DNA of 64,000 nt, taken from assembly GCF_963678635.1 (NCBI RefSeq), contig NC_087062.1, positions 16,605,789 through 16,669,788 of the forward strand. The letters are read 5' to 3'. Under the pieces are notes generated by a model. That model was not told the DNA's origin and ran no database searches. It was given only the letters and a program-made list of their open reading frames with translations. Position numbers and translations under genes: made by a program. Source of the DNA: Symsagittifera roscoffensis (Eukaryota; Xenacoelomorpha; Acoela; Convolutidae). Positions 21,758 through 34,204 of the stretch are shown here, piece after piece; within the stretch, counting starts at the first letter, position 1; each line of letters begins with the position of its first letter.

Positions 21758-22419
21758 TTGGGACTCAAGGATGTGTCACACGATGTCTTGAGTCGACACC
21801 ATTGTGTGGATTGGTTAAAAGCCCATGAAGCGCACTTCTCGAGAGCAAAGACAATGGAGGCAGCCGACTTGACCGCGATCCCGCTGAAGTCGGTGATGGG
21901 ACCAATAAACTACAGATCACTTAAGCAGTTGGGAAGTCCTGGACTTATAGTGGAACCTCCCAAGCACCGAACAAGTGTAGCCCGAATCAGGGTGGCAACT
22001 CCCGCACAATATAGAGTGGTAGAGAAGCTGCTTGAGCCGGGGGACATGAGACTCCCGGATGCCGCGTACGAGGTTGCTAGGTTAGCCGATGATCCTAGAT
22101 ATGGCAGACACTGTGGGAACTCACAGTTGGCGAAAACGCTGGCAGTATATGATCGATCAGACCCGGGAGCGGCAAGAGTGATTAATGTAGCGGGCTCGGA
22201 TTTTGAAGAGACGTCTCCCAAGTTGTTTTGGCCGCAAACCTTGGTGTAGTTGCTGCCTGGCGCCGAGCTAAATCAGATGCTAACCCTGGTGGTAGCGATG
22301 AATCCGAAATGCTTTGTGAGCCGGAGTTGCTGCTGTTTGCAGGAATGAACGGTCACTTGCATTCGGCAGGATTACTAGAGCACCTGAAGGGAGAGGCGCT
22401 AACGCCCAAGAAGATCTGA
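21758..22419 (+). pseudogene. Accessory block B, first copy (unknown)
   Basis: Starts 8 bp after the SGNH stop. It is a helical protein with no recognised family. A TAG at 22247-22249 ends the frame where the second copy has TAT and reads on, so this copy is prematurely stopped. The following frame (22228-22419) then meets an in-frame TGA at 22417-22419 that is also present in the second copy. Confidence 0.5.
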
Positions 22420-23838
22420 GAGGCGATTCAAACGTTGTTCGCTGCGATGAACGAGGTACAAGAGTCGGTGACTTCTAGATTCGGACCCAAGACGAGAGTG
22501 GCGTTTACGACGTCCCCGGGCTACGCGAGTATGCCACCTGCTTTGCAGTTCGTGTATGCCATGCTAGTGCTCTTGACCAACGGAGAGCTGACCGCATTTC
22601 ATAGATTGATCAAATATGGAGAGCCTCTGTCGATGGGCAAAGCCCATCCCAGCACGGAGACCTACTCATACAAAAGCACGGCCGGATTGAAGACGCTGTT
22701 GGTGGAATACCTCTTGATGCAGAATCGATACCTGACGGGAGAAGAGAAGAATCCCAAAACGAAAGAGGAATGGAAGGAGGCGAATGGAGGCATGCCTCTC
22801 TTGACGGATCTATGTCTAGCCATAAGATCTGATCCACTAGGGATGATCAGAGGGCTTGAGGAGGTGGTGACCTGCATCTATGGACTGGCAGTGACATATG
22901 CCTTTCCCGACCCGCGTGCTGGATGGAACCGCGCTGAATTGGTGCGGGCAAGAAAAACTGAGGGCACGGATGAGCGAAACAGTGCTCTTCGGGAAGGTGA
23001 AAGATCCCGAACTAATGGTACTCAACTTCCGGGGGCAGCTGCAGTGCAGAATGGGGGGGGGGGGGGAAGTGAGGGTTCCATTGAGGTCCCCAAGTTCTGG
23101 AATTTGAACCCCCTGGCAGCGGGTAAGCACGAGGTCTTGAGAATCCCGGCATGGAAGGGGAGCTTTGATCTGGTGAAGAGAGAGCTAGAGACAATACTTG
23201 AGCGAGAGAATCTGCCAACCGTGGTCCCAGAGTTGCCAATAGTCAGGAGAATGACACTGGGGATGATTAGCCCGTTGATGGTCCCTTCCCTATACGCGAG
23301 AGCCATGGTGGAGAAGCAACAGCAGGAATTCACAGACGGGTGGGACCCCTTGTTCATAGGGTACACAGCCGCAGTCTATTTGCACACATGCGACATTAAA
23401 ATAAACTCGTGGACGACTCAAGCGAAGAAAATGAGAGGCTCAATGCCTCCAAAATTCGAGGTTCGGGACATCTTGAGAACTCTCAATCAAGCGAATCTAG
23501 AGAATATGTTGCCGGTATGGGACGACGGGAGAATGATCGTGACAGACGGACACATCGCATTGAAATACGAAATGAAATTCGCCACTCGAAAGTACCGGGC
23601 GCCCTACGGGTTAGAGCGGGTGGAGATGAAACATGAGGAGAAAGAGCTGGACGCGGCAGGTTCCTTATATGTAGCTCTTACGGAACACAAGAAGCTGAAT
23701 CCAGCAACACCCTCACTGCTATCAGTGGGCACCTCTGGAGATAAGAGGAGCGGTCCCGTAGAAAACAGATTTAGGGACATACTTGAGAAAAGGCGGAAAG
23801 CATGGATGAGACTCTCAGTGAAGCAGGAGAGGAAATAG
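22420..23838 (+). pseudogene. Accessory block C-D, first copy (unknown, internal deletion)
   Basis: The frame continues from block B and is open to 23838. Against 26530-28811 it lacks about 870 bp, joined at GTGTATGCCA. A run of 14 G (23053-23066; 16 G in the second copy) and a frame change near 22950 disturb the middle. The product is mostly helical, with no family recognised. Confidence 0.5.
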
Positions 23839-24170
23839 AAGTGGGTGATACGCCAAAGCCGAAACCAGCTGAGGAGGATTTCACCGCTCAGGAACTGTTG
23901 CAGTACCTAAGCGGTGATGATTGGGCGGACACGGCCACGCCACCTCTGACATCATCCCCTCGGAAGAACCTGGAATTACCCTTGACCAGCGAAACTTCCA
24001 ACATGGGAAAGATACTCTTGAGTACAGAAGAGAGTAAGAAAAACACTTTCGAAGGGAATAAGAGCATGTTCTTGGGGACTCTGAATGAGAAGGCATGGAG
24101 GGAATTCTTGAGTGAATTTAATCAGAAGATGGAAACTGAGATCACACTAGATGACTTCAAAGAAGAGCTG
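23802..24170 (+). pseudogene. Accessory block F, first copy (truncated)
   Basis: Begins with an ATG overlapping the end of the previous frame by 37 bp, an arrangement kept in the second copy (28775). Acidic N-terminus, then a helical domain. It is cut at about 24171, where the sequence jumps back to the SGNH region across a shared TGGAG. Confidence 0.5.
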
Positions 24171-25407
24171 TGGAGGTCAAGCTCCCAGGTTATACCCCCA
24201 GTTCAACCACAAGCGGTAGCCAAGCTGGGCGGGGTTCATCACGTCTCAAGGCACTACAGGAGAGCGTGCAGTCGAGAGCCCGTGAAGACTCAGTGAAAGA
24301 AGGGCGACCTCCTACTTGGAGAGACCATCCAGTTAGGAACGTGACAATCGCGAGTTATAAGAAGAATAAAGATGGCGCATACCACAGGCATAACCGGATG
24401 GATTGCACGGCAGCGCAGCGGGCCAGGAGGGACTGCTTCCATGATGCGTCCTGGGCTGAATATTTCACTCAACCCAGGATACCGGATGGTGCAGTTCACC
24501 TGATCATAGGGGACAGCTTGATACGGGTGCTGACGCGGGTCCAGTCACACTGGCAGGTTGGGGTCTTGAGCTTTTCTGGAGCGGCGACACGGCAGATGTT
24601 GGCGTTCCTGGAGATGTTGGATATGGTCAAGATGTATACGGTCACTCTGATGATGGGGACCAATGATGTGTCTAGAGGGGAATCTAGGAAGGTAATGAAG
24701 TTACACGAGAAGATGAGTTGTATCCTTCAAGAGCTGAGAATTTGGTTTGATCCCGCAATACTCACCATCTGTACGGTCCCATACAACATGATGTTTGATC
24801 AGCATGCGATGGAAATGAATGAGAAGATGCGAAATATTAATGGGGAAATCAGGCAGATTCAGCAGAGAAGCGTGCTCCCCGTGAGGTTGCTGGACGTGGC
24901 CGAACTGATGGAACAATCCCTCCCGCGTGATGCATCCTCGGATGGCATTCACTTCGACACGCCCAAGGTAACGGAATGGCTAGATGGTGTCTTCCAGAGA
25001 CACGTAAACCAGCTAGAGTCGGACCTGATAGAAATGGCCCAGTTCACCTTGGGTCCACCCCCGATCCCTCCTTTCTATGTCCTTTCTATGTCCCTAGAGG
25101 TACAAGAGTCGGTGACTTCTAGATTCGGACCCAAGACGAGAGTGGCGTTTACGACGTCCCCGGGCTACGCGAGTATGCCACCTGCTTTGCAGTTCGTGTA
25201 TGCCATGCTAGTGCTCTTGACCAACGGAGAGCTGACCGCATTTCATAGATTGATCAAATATGGAGAGCCTCTGTCGATGGGGAAAGCCCATCCCAGCACG
25301 GAGACCTACTCATACAAAAGCACGGCCGGATTGAAGACGCTGTTGGTGGAATACCTCTTGATGCAGAATCGATACCTGACGGGAGAAGAGAAGAATCCCA
25401 GAGAAGA
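24170..25407 (+). pseudogene. Chimeric second SGNH hydrolase copy
   Basis: Near-identical repeat of about 20590-21490, so the catalytic Ser (codon at 24515), Gly, Asn, Asp and His are all present, but the N-terminal coiled coil is missing. Near 25095 it switches to block C sequence (matching 22451-22755), then near 25402 switches back to the SGNH C-terminal part. It reads as one 413-codon frame by fusion. This is a rearrangement product, not a designed gene. Confidence 0.6.
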
Positions 25408-25860
25408 GTGAGGTTGCTGGACGTGGCCGAACTGATGGAACAATCCCTCCCGCGTGATGCATCCTCGGATGGCATTCACTTCGACACGCCCAAGGTAACG
25501 GAATGGCTAGATGGTGTCTTCCAGAGACACGTAAACCAGCTAGAGTCGGACCTGATAGAAATGGCCCAGTTCACCTTGGGTCCACCCCCGATCCCTCCTT
25601 TCTATGTCCCTAGATCCCTATCCAGCCGTCTGGGAGCGAGAGCTGGTTCGAGAGATAAATCGAGGAGTAGGCGGACCAGGCAACCAGGGGCCACACCGAT
25701 GGAGGCTGAGGAGGCGGAGTCTTCTACGCCCCAGAGTTCGCTGGTCTCATCGGTAGTGGTGCTGGACGACAAGAGGATGGAGAGGACAGCAGAGGCGAGC
25801 AAGACGCGATATTCGGAGAGGATAAAAGAGTTGGATCTGGAGGATTTGGAGAGGAGTTAG
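25408..25860 (+). pseudogene. Third, partial SGNH C-terminal copy with intact tail
   Basis: Repeats 21299-21750, starting after the block II-III region, so only the DGIH block of the active site is present. It has no frameshift in the tail and shows the natural end of the SGNH protein: a basic Arg/Ser-rich stretch, a VVVLDD patch and a stop at 25858-25860. Confidence 0.6.
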
Positions 25861-25867
25861 CGGAGGC

Positions 25868-26529
25868 TTGGGACTCAAGGATGTGTCACACGATGTCTTG
25901 AGTCGACACCATTGTGTGGATTGGTTAAAAGCCCATGAAGCGCACTTCTCGAGAGCAAAGACAATGGAGGCAGCCGACTTGACCGCGATCCCGCTGAAGT
26001 CGGTGATGGGACCAATAAACTACAGATCACTTAAGCAGTTGGGAAGTCCTGGACTTATAGTGGAACCTCCCAAGCACCGAACAAGTGTAGCCCGAATCAG
26101 GGTGGCAACTCCCGCACAATATAGAGTGGTAGAGAAGCTGCTTGAGCCGGGGGACATGAGACTCCCGGATGCCGCGTACGAGGTTGCTAGGTTAGCCGAT
26201 GATCCTAGATATGGCAGACACTGTGGGAACTCACAGTTGGCGAAAACGCTGGCAGTATATGATCGATCAGACCCGGGAGCGGCAAGAGTGATTAATGTAG
26301 CGGGCTCGGATTTTGAGGGGACGTCTCCCAAGTTGTTTTGGCCGGAAACCTTGGTGTATTTGCTGCCTGGCGCCGAGCTAAATCAGATGCTAACCCTGGT
26401 GGTAGCGATGAATCCGAAATGCTTTGTGAGCCGGAGTTGCTGCTGTTTGCAGGAATGAACGGTCACTTGCATTCGGCAGGATTACTAGAGCACCTGAAGG
26501 GAGAGGCGCCAACGCCCAAGAAGATCTGA
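25868..26529 (+). pseudogene. Accessory block B, second copy (unknown)
   Basis: Near-identical to 21758-22419. Here codon 26357-26359 is TAT, so the first frame runs to 26458. The same in-frame TGA (26527-26529) precedes block C. No family recognised. Confidence 0.5.
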
Positions 26530-28811
26530 GAGGCGATTCAAAAGTTGTTCGCTGCGATGAACGAGGTACAAGAGTCGGTGACTTCTAGATTCGGACCCAA
26601 GACGAGAGTGGCGTTTACGACGTCCCCGGGCTACGCGAGTATGCCACCTGCTTTGCAGTTCGTGTATGCCAGGTTGATCCTGATAGCGGAAGGAAACGCG
26701 TGGCGGGTATTGATGGCTGCACCCAATCGCGAGCTAGAGCCGACAAACTTGAGGCTCCTGAAGTCAGAACTGGCAGCGGCATGGGTTGATGTGTCTCATG
26801 CCTTGAGGGGATTTTATGAATTGGCGGACATCCTTATGGTACTGGACGAGGTCCTCTTGCTTGAGATCTCGAACCTGGCTCGACAGTTGAAGTTTAGTCC
26901 AGAAATTGGGGATGACCATAGGGCAATTAACCACTTGACAGCGAGTCTATGGTTTCGAATCATGAATTTGACTATTACGAGCTCCACCAGTAAGGCGAGG
27001 GGACCGAGCAACGAGAAAAAGAAAGTGGCTGCGGCCGAGAAACAATTGGAAGCAATGGCATACCATCTGACGCAGGAGAGAGGCAGGTGGCCGTTCCTGA
27101 CACCAAGGCTAGAAAATGCCACGGACAAGACGCGAGAGAGTGCACCACTTCTCATCAAGCAGGTATGGGAGTTTCTCGAGAGACAGTTGGAAGTGGCAGA
27201 GGACAGGGAGATGACAGTAGGACGATTTGTCACGGCAGCAAATGAAGTTACCATTGGGGGGTTCTGGAGGGAACACGGGAGGGGTGATCTGAAGACAAGG
27301 AAGGATCACGAGATCTTGAAATTCTTGAGTGCTTGTTGGGAGAAGAGGTACATGGCTAGAGTGTTCTACGCGAGAGATACCATCTTCGATGCGTTTGTGC
27401 AGGAATTGCTGCACATACCCATAAATCTCTTGCTGGCCCTATAGTTGGTCTACCCCAGGTATCTGTTTAACATGGGTCCGGCTTACATGTCCAGAAGAGG
27501 TGTGGAAACACTGCGAATCGATGGGTATTTAACACTAGTGCTCTTGACCAACGGAGAGCTGACCGCATTTCATAGATTGATCAAATATGGAGAGCCTCTG
27601 TCGATGGGCAAAGCCCATCCCAGCACGGAGACCTACTCATACAAAAGCACGGCCGGATTGAAGACGCTGTTGGTGGAATACCTCTTGATGCAGAATCGAT
27701 ACCTGACGGGAGAAGAGAAGAATCCCAAAACGAAAGAGGAATGGAAGGAGGCGAATGGAGGCATGCCTCTCTTGACGGATCTATGTCTAGCCATAAGATC
27801 TGATCCACTAGGGATGATCAGAGGGCTTGAGGAGGTGGTGACCTGCATCTATGGACTGGCAGTGACATATGCCTTTCCCGACCCGCGTGCTGGATGGAAC
27901 CGCGCTGAATTGGTGCGGGCAAGAAAAACTGAGGGCACGGATGAGCGAAACAGTGCTCTTCGGGAAGGTGAAAGATCCCGAACTAATGGTACTCAACTTC
28001 CGGGGGCAGCTGCAGTGCAGAATGGGGGGGGGGGGGGGGAAGTGAGGGTCCCATTGAGGTCCCCAAGTTCTGGAATTTGAACCCCCTGGCAGCGGGTAAG
28101 CACGAGGTCTTGAGAATCCCGGCATGGAAGGGGAGCTTTGATCTGGTGAAGAGAGAGCTAGAGACAATACTTGAGCGAGAGAATCTGCCAACCGTGGTCC
28201 CAGAGTTGCCAATAGTCAGGAGAATGACACTGGGGATGATTAGCCCGTTGATGGTCCCTTCCCTATACGCGAGAGCCATGGTGGAGAAGCAACAGCAGGA
28301 ATTCACAGACGGGTGGGACCCCTTGTTCATAGGGTACACAGCCGCAGTCTATTTGCACACATGCGACATTAAAATAAACTCGTGGACGACTCAAGCGAAG
28401 AAAATGAGAGGCTCAATGCCTCCAAAATTCGAGGTTCGGGACATCTTGAGAACTCTCAATCAAGCGAATCTAGAGAATATGTTGCCGGTATGGGACGACG
28501 GGAGAATGATCGTGACAGACGGACACATCGCATTGAAATACGAAATGAAATTCGCCACTCGAAAGTACCGGGCGCCCTACGGGTTAGAGCGGGTGGAGAT
28601 GAAACATGAGGAGAAAGAATTGGACGCGGCAGGTTCCTTATATGTAGCTCTTACAGAACACAAGAAGCTGAATCCAGCAACACCCTCACTGCTATCAGTG
28701 GGCACCTCTGGAGATAAGAGGAGCGGTCCCGTAGAAAACAGATTTAGGGACATACTTGAGAAAAGGCGGAAAGCATGGATGAGACTCTCAGTGAAGCAGG
28801 AGAGGAAATAG
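26530..28811 (+). pseudogene. Accessory block C-E-D, second copy (fullest version)
   Basis: Contains the segment 26670-27535 missing from the first copy, a helical region of about 290 residues with an internal coiled-coil-like part. An in-frame TAG (27442-27444) interrupts a frame that goes straight on into block D. A run of 16 G at 28024-28039 shifts the frame, and the last 244 codons (28077-28811) are open again. No domain recognised. The size and helical nature could suit a structural protein, but this is speculative. Confidence 0.5.
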
Positions 28812-29434
28812 AAGTGGGTGATACGCCAGAGCCGAAACCAGCTGAGGAGGATTTCACCGCTCAGGAACTGTTGCAGTACCTAAGCGGTGATGATTGGGCG
28901 GACACGGCCACGCCACCTCTGACATCATCCCCTCGGAAGAACCTGGAATTACCCTTGACCAGCGAAACTTCCAACATGGGAAAGATACTCTTGAGTACAG
29001 AAGAGAGTAAGAAAAACACTTTCGAAGGGAATAAGAGCATGTTCTTGGGGACTCTGAATGAGAAGGCATGGAGGGAATTCTTGAGTGAATTTAATCAGAA
29101 GATGGAAACTGAGATCACACTAGATGACTTCAAAGAAGAGCTGTGGAGCACAGTGGTGAAGTACGGGGAACCTGTCTTGATGGGCACCGGGCTGGATGAG
29201 AAAGCAAGAAAGGAGTTACTGAACAAGATGGTCAAATTGAGAGAGACGCGACAGAAGACCGGGAATGATAAATGTAAACACAGCTCTACTCAGAAACGAA
29301 AAACTGTCGATAAAATGATTAAAGTTAAAGAGAAGGATAGACTTAAGACTGGTAATATGATTAAAGATATTAATATCCTTAAGGCTCAAGAAGGGGGAGG
29401 TTCCACCATCAGTCTCACAAGTTCCGGAGGTAGA
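28775..29434 (+). pseudogene. Accessory block F, second copy (unknown)
   Basis: ATG overlaps the preceding frame by 37 bp. Acidic N-terminus (about 40 residues), then a helical domain ending in a Lys-rich tail. Near 29400 it lacks about 100 bp present in the third copy (31550-31655), which fuses it to the next block. Confidence 0.5.
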
Positions 29435-29878
29435 GGTAGAGGAGTTGAGCAGCCCGTCGGTGGATGCTGTCTCTGAGAAGAACTTGAGGGAGACTGCTCC
29501 CATGATTCTAGCGCGGTGGAAGACTGCAGCCTACAAGAGTAGCTCCGAGCCAAGGAAGCTAGCCGAAGTGGTGAAGGAGATAGAGGTCTCGACGATTCTG
29601 GCAACGGAAGTGATTTCAAACCTCAGAAGGCAGGCTCGAAAAAGGGTTCGACAAATGGACAAACATGGGAAGTGGATGTTGGCAAAGAATGGATCTCGAT
29701 CGAGCATCAGGCTATTGGCAAACAAGTGACCAGCGACCCTCTTGAGAAGAATGCAACAAGGAATACAGCTCAACCTTGGTGGGTGGCCCTAGAGACGATG
29801 AAGGAATTGGAGGACTATCTGAAGAAGCTTGATCGTGGGGTGTCCCGCAAGCGTCGCAAGCGTACAACCCTTTCTTGA
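29435..29878 (+). pseudogene. Accessory block H, first copy (truncated)
   Basis: Basic, helical sequence in two overlapping frames (29445-29729 and 29672-29878), matching 31655-32080. At about 29868 it jumps over about 620 bp present in the other copy and joins the next block. No family recognised. Confidence 0.4.
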
Positions 29879-31465
29879 ATTCAGAGGCCGGGAGCGCTCA
29901 CAGGAATCCCGAGGTGATGGAGCTATTGAAGTTTTGGACAGAGAAGATTATCGTAATTGATTCAATGGAGAGGGAGAAACCGAGCCTAGGCCTGCTACTT
30001 GAGGCGACAACCAAGGTGATAAGCGTACCGCGCTCGAGCAAGAGAGTGGAATTGAGAATGGGGAAATGGAAAAGGCATGATGACTATGAATTTGGGAACG
30101 GTTTGGAAATTGCTGAGACCCTCCTGGTGTCCACATCCCCATGCAAGTTTGATTGAGGAAGTCACGGAACGAGTGAGGCTAACACCAACAAAAGATGAGG
30201 ACCTAGGAACTTTGGACGTAATACACAAAATGATCCTACCACAGAGTAAAGAGTCGGGCGAAGCAACGAGTAAGCTAGAATCAGTGAAGAAGTTGGAACC
30301 TGGCAGCTGTCTTGACTTGACGTGCGGAGGCGGAGAGCACACCTGTGATGGACGATCATGTGTCAGAATACAATCTTTCCAGAGAAAAGACCTAGTCGCT
30401 TGGTTTGGCGACATAACAGAAAGAGAGAAGAGCGAGGTGCAGATAGTGGCTGAGTGCTATACGAACACTACAGTGAATATAGCAACGGCGCTGGGGTTCT
30501 TCTCTAGAATGTGTAGTCTGCAATCACTTGAGATGCTGGAGTCTGAACACCATCTGGTGACTGCGTTAAGCGTGGAGTCGTGGCCGGGGGCGTTGCAAAC
30601 CACCCAGAAACATATCAGAGGGTGGAAGATTGGTCTAGAGGTGGAGATGGGATTTCCCGTTAGCGAAGCTTATGATCTGCCTATAAATGCAAAATCCTTG
30701 GTGGGATCAGTAATGGCCAACCTATGTGGGAGCCACTATCCCTTGCACATGACAATGGTGTAGGTGTCCAGCCAAAGGATACTAGTGGACAAGGCCTTCT
30801 CGTTACCCAAGTGCGTACGACTGGCTCGAATGTCGCATCATTCACATAGGCTGTTGAGGAAGATCCTGGAAAGTGTGCCAAGGGCACAAAGAGATGACTT
30901 GAGTGAAATATGGGGGGAAGAACTCTTGGGCTTATAAGATGAAAACACGAGTAATTTCGAGAGACAGAATGCCATCGGGAAGCCGATGAATAGTGTCCCA
31001 GCGCAGGAGGAAGATGATATGACGCACGAGAAAATGACGGAACTAGAGCCTCTGCTAGAAGCCTCGGGAGAACGCAATCTCCGAAGCATAGAGATTACAA
31101 ATGGGGAATGCCCATGCCATTGCTTGGCAAACACAGAAGAGAGTACAGAAGAGAGTAAGAAGAACACTTTCGAAGGGAATAAGAGCATGTTCTTGGGGAC
31201 TCTGAATGAGAAGGCATGGAGGGAATTCTTGAGTGAATTTAATCAGAAGATGGAAAGTGAGATCACACTAGATGACTTCAAAGAAGAGCTGTGGAGCACA
31301 GTGGTGAAGTACGGGGAACCTGTCTTGATGGGCACCGGGCTGGATGAGAAAGCAAGAAAGGAGTTACTGAACAAGATGGTCAAATTGAGAGAGACGCGAC
31401 AGAAGACCGGAATGACAAATGTAAAGACAGCTCTACTCAGAAACGAAAAACTGATGATAAAATGA
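29875..31465 (+). pseudogene. Accessory block I with extra segment, first copy
   Basis: 29868-30436 repeats 32697-33265. A stretch of about 570 bp (30436-31005) occurs only here. From 30077 to 31465 one frame is open except for an in-frame TAG (30761-30763) and an in-frame TAA (30935-30937), neither with a frame change. Near 31136 it switches back to block F. A Cys-rich patch around 30310-30360 (CGGGEHTC) could bind metal. Function unknown. Confidence 0.45.
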
Positions 31466-32251
31466 TTAAAGTTAAAGAGAAGGATAGACTTAAGACTAGT
31501 AATATGATTAAAGATATTAATATCCTTAAGGCTCAAGAAGGGGGAGGCAAGAGTCGGGAAGGTTGGACCGGGACAAAGAGGTCGAATCTGTGATGATAGT
31601 GACGACGCCCCCAAGCAAAGGTATGAAGTCTCGGAAGAGGAAACGTGAGGTAGAGGAGTTGAGCAGCCCGTCGGTGGATGCTGTCTCTGAGAAGAACTTG
31701 AGGGAGACTGCTCCCATGATTCTAGCGCGGTGGAAGACTGCAGCCTACAAGAGTAGCTCCGAACCAAGGATGCTAGCCGAAGTGGTGAAGGAGATAGAGG
31801 TCTCGACGAGTCTGGTAACGGAAGTGATTTCAAACCTCAGAAGGCAGGCTCGAAAAAGGGTTCGACGAATGAACAAACATGGGAAGTGGATGTTGGCAAA
31901 GATTGGATCTCGAGCGAGCATCAGGCTATTGGCAAACAAGTGACCAGCGACCCTCTTGAGAAGAATGCGACAAGGAATACAGCTCGACCTTGGTGGGTGG
32001 CCCTAGAGACGATGAAGGAATTGGAGGACTGTCTGAAGAAGCTTGATCGTGGGGTGTCCCGCAAGCGTCGCAATTGGGCTACTCAACAAAAAGCCGAGGT
32101 CAGCAAGTTGGAATTGGGAAGTCAGCTAAAGCGGACTTGGCAGAGCTTGTTGCGGGATTACTTTGAGGAGGCGATGAGAACACCTTCGTCCGCATTGCCT
32201 CTGATGGCAAATCCCTTCGTTAGAACAGCGGGGCAGCTGATGTGGGAATAG
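31466..32251 (+). pseudogene. Accessory blocks F end and H, second version
   Basis: Continues block F (31143-31465) through a Lys-rich tail, then block H in frame 31563-31943 and, after a frame change, 31886-32251. It keeps the parts missing at 29400 and 29868. The product is basic and helical, with no recognised family. Confidence 0.4.
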
Positions 32252-34154
32252 AATTGGAGGTATTGACTTCACATGATAAATTGAAATTGGGCAACGAAAG
32301 TCTAGAAGTCTACCAGATGCTGGTACAGCATGTCGCGAAAGATAATTCCGGTTTGAGTCTGGCGAGAAGAAAAGATGCCATTTGTTTCTTGAGGTGGATA
32401 ATGTCCGTAATGACTAATAGTACCGTCCAAGTGTGTCATCAGAAGGCCATGGGGAGCAAAACCAGGGAGAGAAGACTCTCCACCGTCATACTGAATGTGT
32501 ACCAGAGTACGGGGATCGAGAAGGAAGATGGCAATCCCTAGATAATTATGGGAAACTTGATGAAATACGAAGATTCCACAACAAGAAATTTGAAGAGGGG
32601 CATGATGTGCATCGTAACTTGGCCTTGGCTGAGGATTACTCGAGACTCAACAAACGAGGAGAGTACCAATATGTGTCTGGAGTGATGGGGATAGCGTACA
32701 ACCCTTTCTTGAATTCAGAGGCCGGGAGCGCTCACAGGAATCCCGAGGTGATGGAGCTATTGAAGTTTTGGACAGAGAAGATTATCGTAATTGATTCAAT
32801 GGAGAGGGAGAAACCGAGCCTAGGCCTGCTACTTGAGGCGACAACCAAGGTGATAAGCGTACCGCGCTCGAGCAAGAGAGTGGAATTGAGAATGGGAAAT
32901 GGAAAAGGCATGATGACTATGAATTTGGGAACGGTTTGGAAATTGCTGAGACCCTCCTGGTGTCCACATCCCCATGCAAGTTTGATTGAGGAAGTCACGG
33001 AACGAGTGAGGCTAACACCAACAAAAGATGAGGACCTAGGAACTTTGGACGTAATACACAAAATGATCCTACCACAGAGTAAAGAGTCGGGCGAAGCAAC
33101 GAGTAAGCTAGAATCAGTGAAGAAGTTGGAACCTGGCAGCTGTCTTGACTTGACGTGCGGAGGCGGAGAGCACACCTGTGATGGACGATCATGTGTCAGA
33201 ATACAATCTTTCCAGAGAGAAGACCTAGTCGCTTGGTTTGGCGACATAACAGAAAGAGAGAAGAGCGAGGAGGAAGATGATATGACGCACGAGAAAATGA
33301 CGGAACTAGAGCCTCTGCTAGAAGCTTCGGGAGAACGCAATCTCCGAAGCATAGAGATTACACATGGGGAATGCCCATGCCATTGCTTGGCACACACAGT
33401 GTGGTACCCGGAGCACTCAAACCTCTGTTTAGTGTGGGACGTGGAGGAGATTCGTTCGATCGGATTACCAGATCACAGACAAAAGGTGACACTCTTGGTG
33501 GTGAGCACGATGCTAGCCTTGCGATGGATCGAAGAAAATGTGACGAAATATCGGGAGTCGAAGACACCAACGGCGGAATCAATATACGCTATAGATTACA
33601 GCAGGAGACTTGAGTTGTTTGAGACTGCATGCAAGGTATTCGCCATAATGGAAGTTGGGCACGTATGGAGCCGCATAAGGTTCTTTCCGTGGTTTCGAGC
33701 GACGTTAACATCTTGGTTGTATATGATGACAAAAGACCACATGAAAAAACATAGTAAAGAATATCGGCAGTTCCTGGCAGAGATAGGACCGGAAATCTTC
33801 AAGAGATCTCTGTTGACCCATCGAAATGCGATCACGACAGGTTGGAAAAGAGTCGGTAGGGTGTCTAGAGACAATACCAAAGCGAGAGAGTCGATACTGG
33901 AGGAGGACTTGGCGAAGAACGTGAGCTTGAGCCTGTACAATTCCTTTTGCTTGAACAGGGAGTTGAAGGTGAAAGGTTTACCAAATCAGGCAAAGAGGTT
34001 GCAAGAGCAGAGGGAGTGGATGCAATCCTTCGAACAATTAAAAGCGCGGGAAGAGATCGTAATCAGCTCCGATGATGATGAAGCGCTGCTAAGGCAGATC
34101 ACAGTGTCAAACTCATCACGGCCTAGCACCTCGAAGGCTAGGAATACGAAATGA
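32242..34154 (+). CDS. Last accessory ORF with C-terminal SUMO-interacting-like motif
   Basis: Two overlapping frames (32242-32541 and 32433-34154, 573 codons). The long one is the longest uninterrupted frame of the cassette. It repeats block I but lacks the 30436-31005 segment, joined in frame at a GAG-rich microhomology. It then has about 250 unique residues, mostly helical and hydrophobic-aromatic, and ends with EIVISSDDDE, the pattern of a SUMO-interacting motif. The stop lies 30 bp before the polypurine tract. No family recognised. Confidence 0.55.
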
Positions 34155-34186
34155 GCAGAGAGCTCAATGTGGGTTTCTTGAGTCTT

Positions 34187-34204
34187 GAGAGGGAAAGAAA
34201 GGGG
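34187..34204 (+). promoter_or_regulatory. Polypurine tract
   Basis: GAGAGGGAAAGAAAGGGG, 18 consecutive purines, lies just after the last accessory stop and just before CTCGAGTGTG. This is the classic position and composition for second-strand priming, and it places the 3' LTR start at about 34205 or 34211. Confidence 0.6.

Noticed and set aside
19732-34154. Env glycoprotein in the accessory cassette
   Set aside because: No signal peptide, furin-like site, fusion peptide or C-terminal membrane anchor could be seen in any frame.
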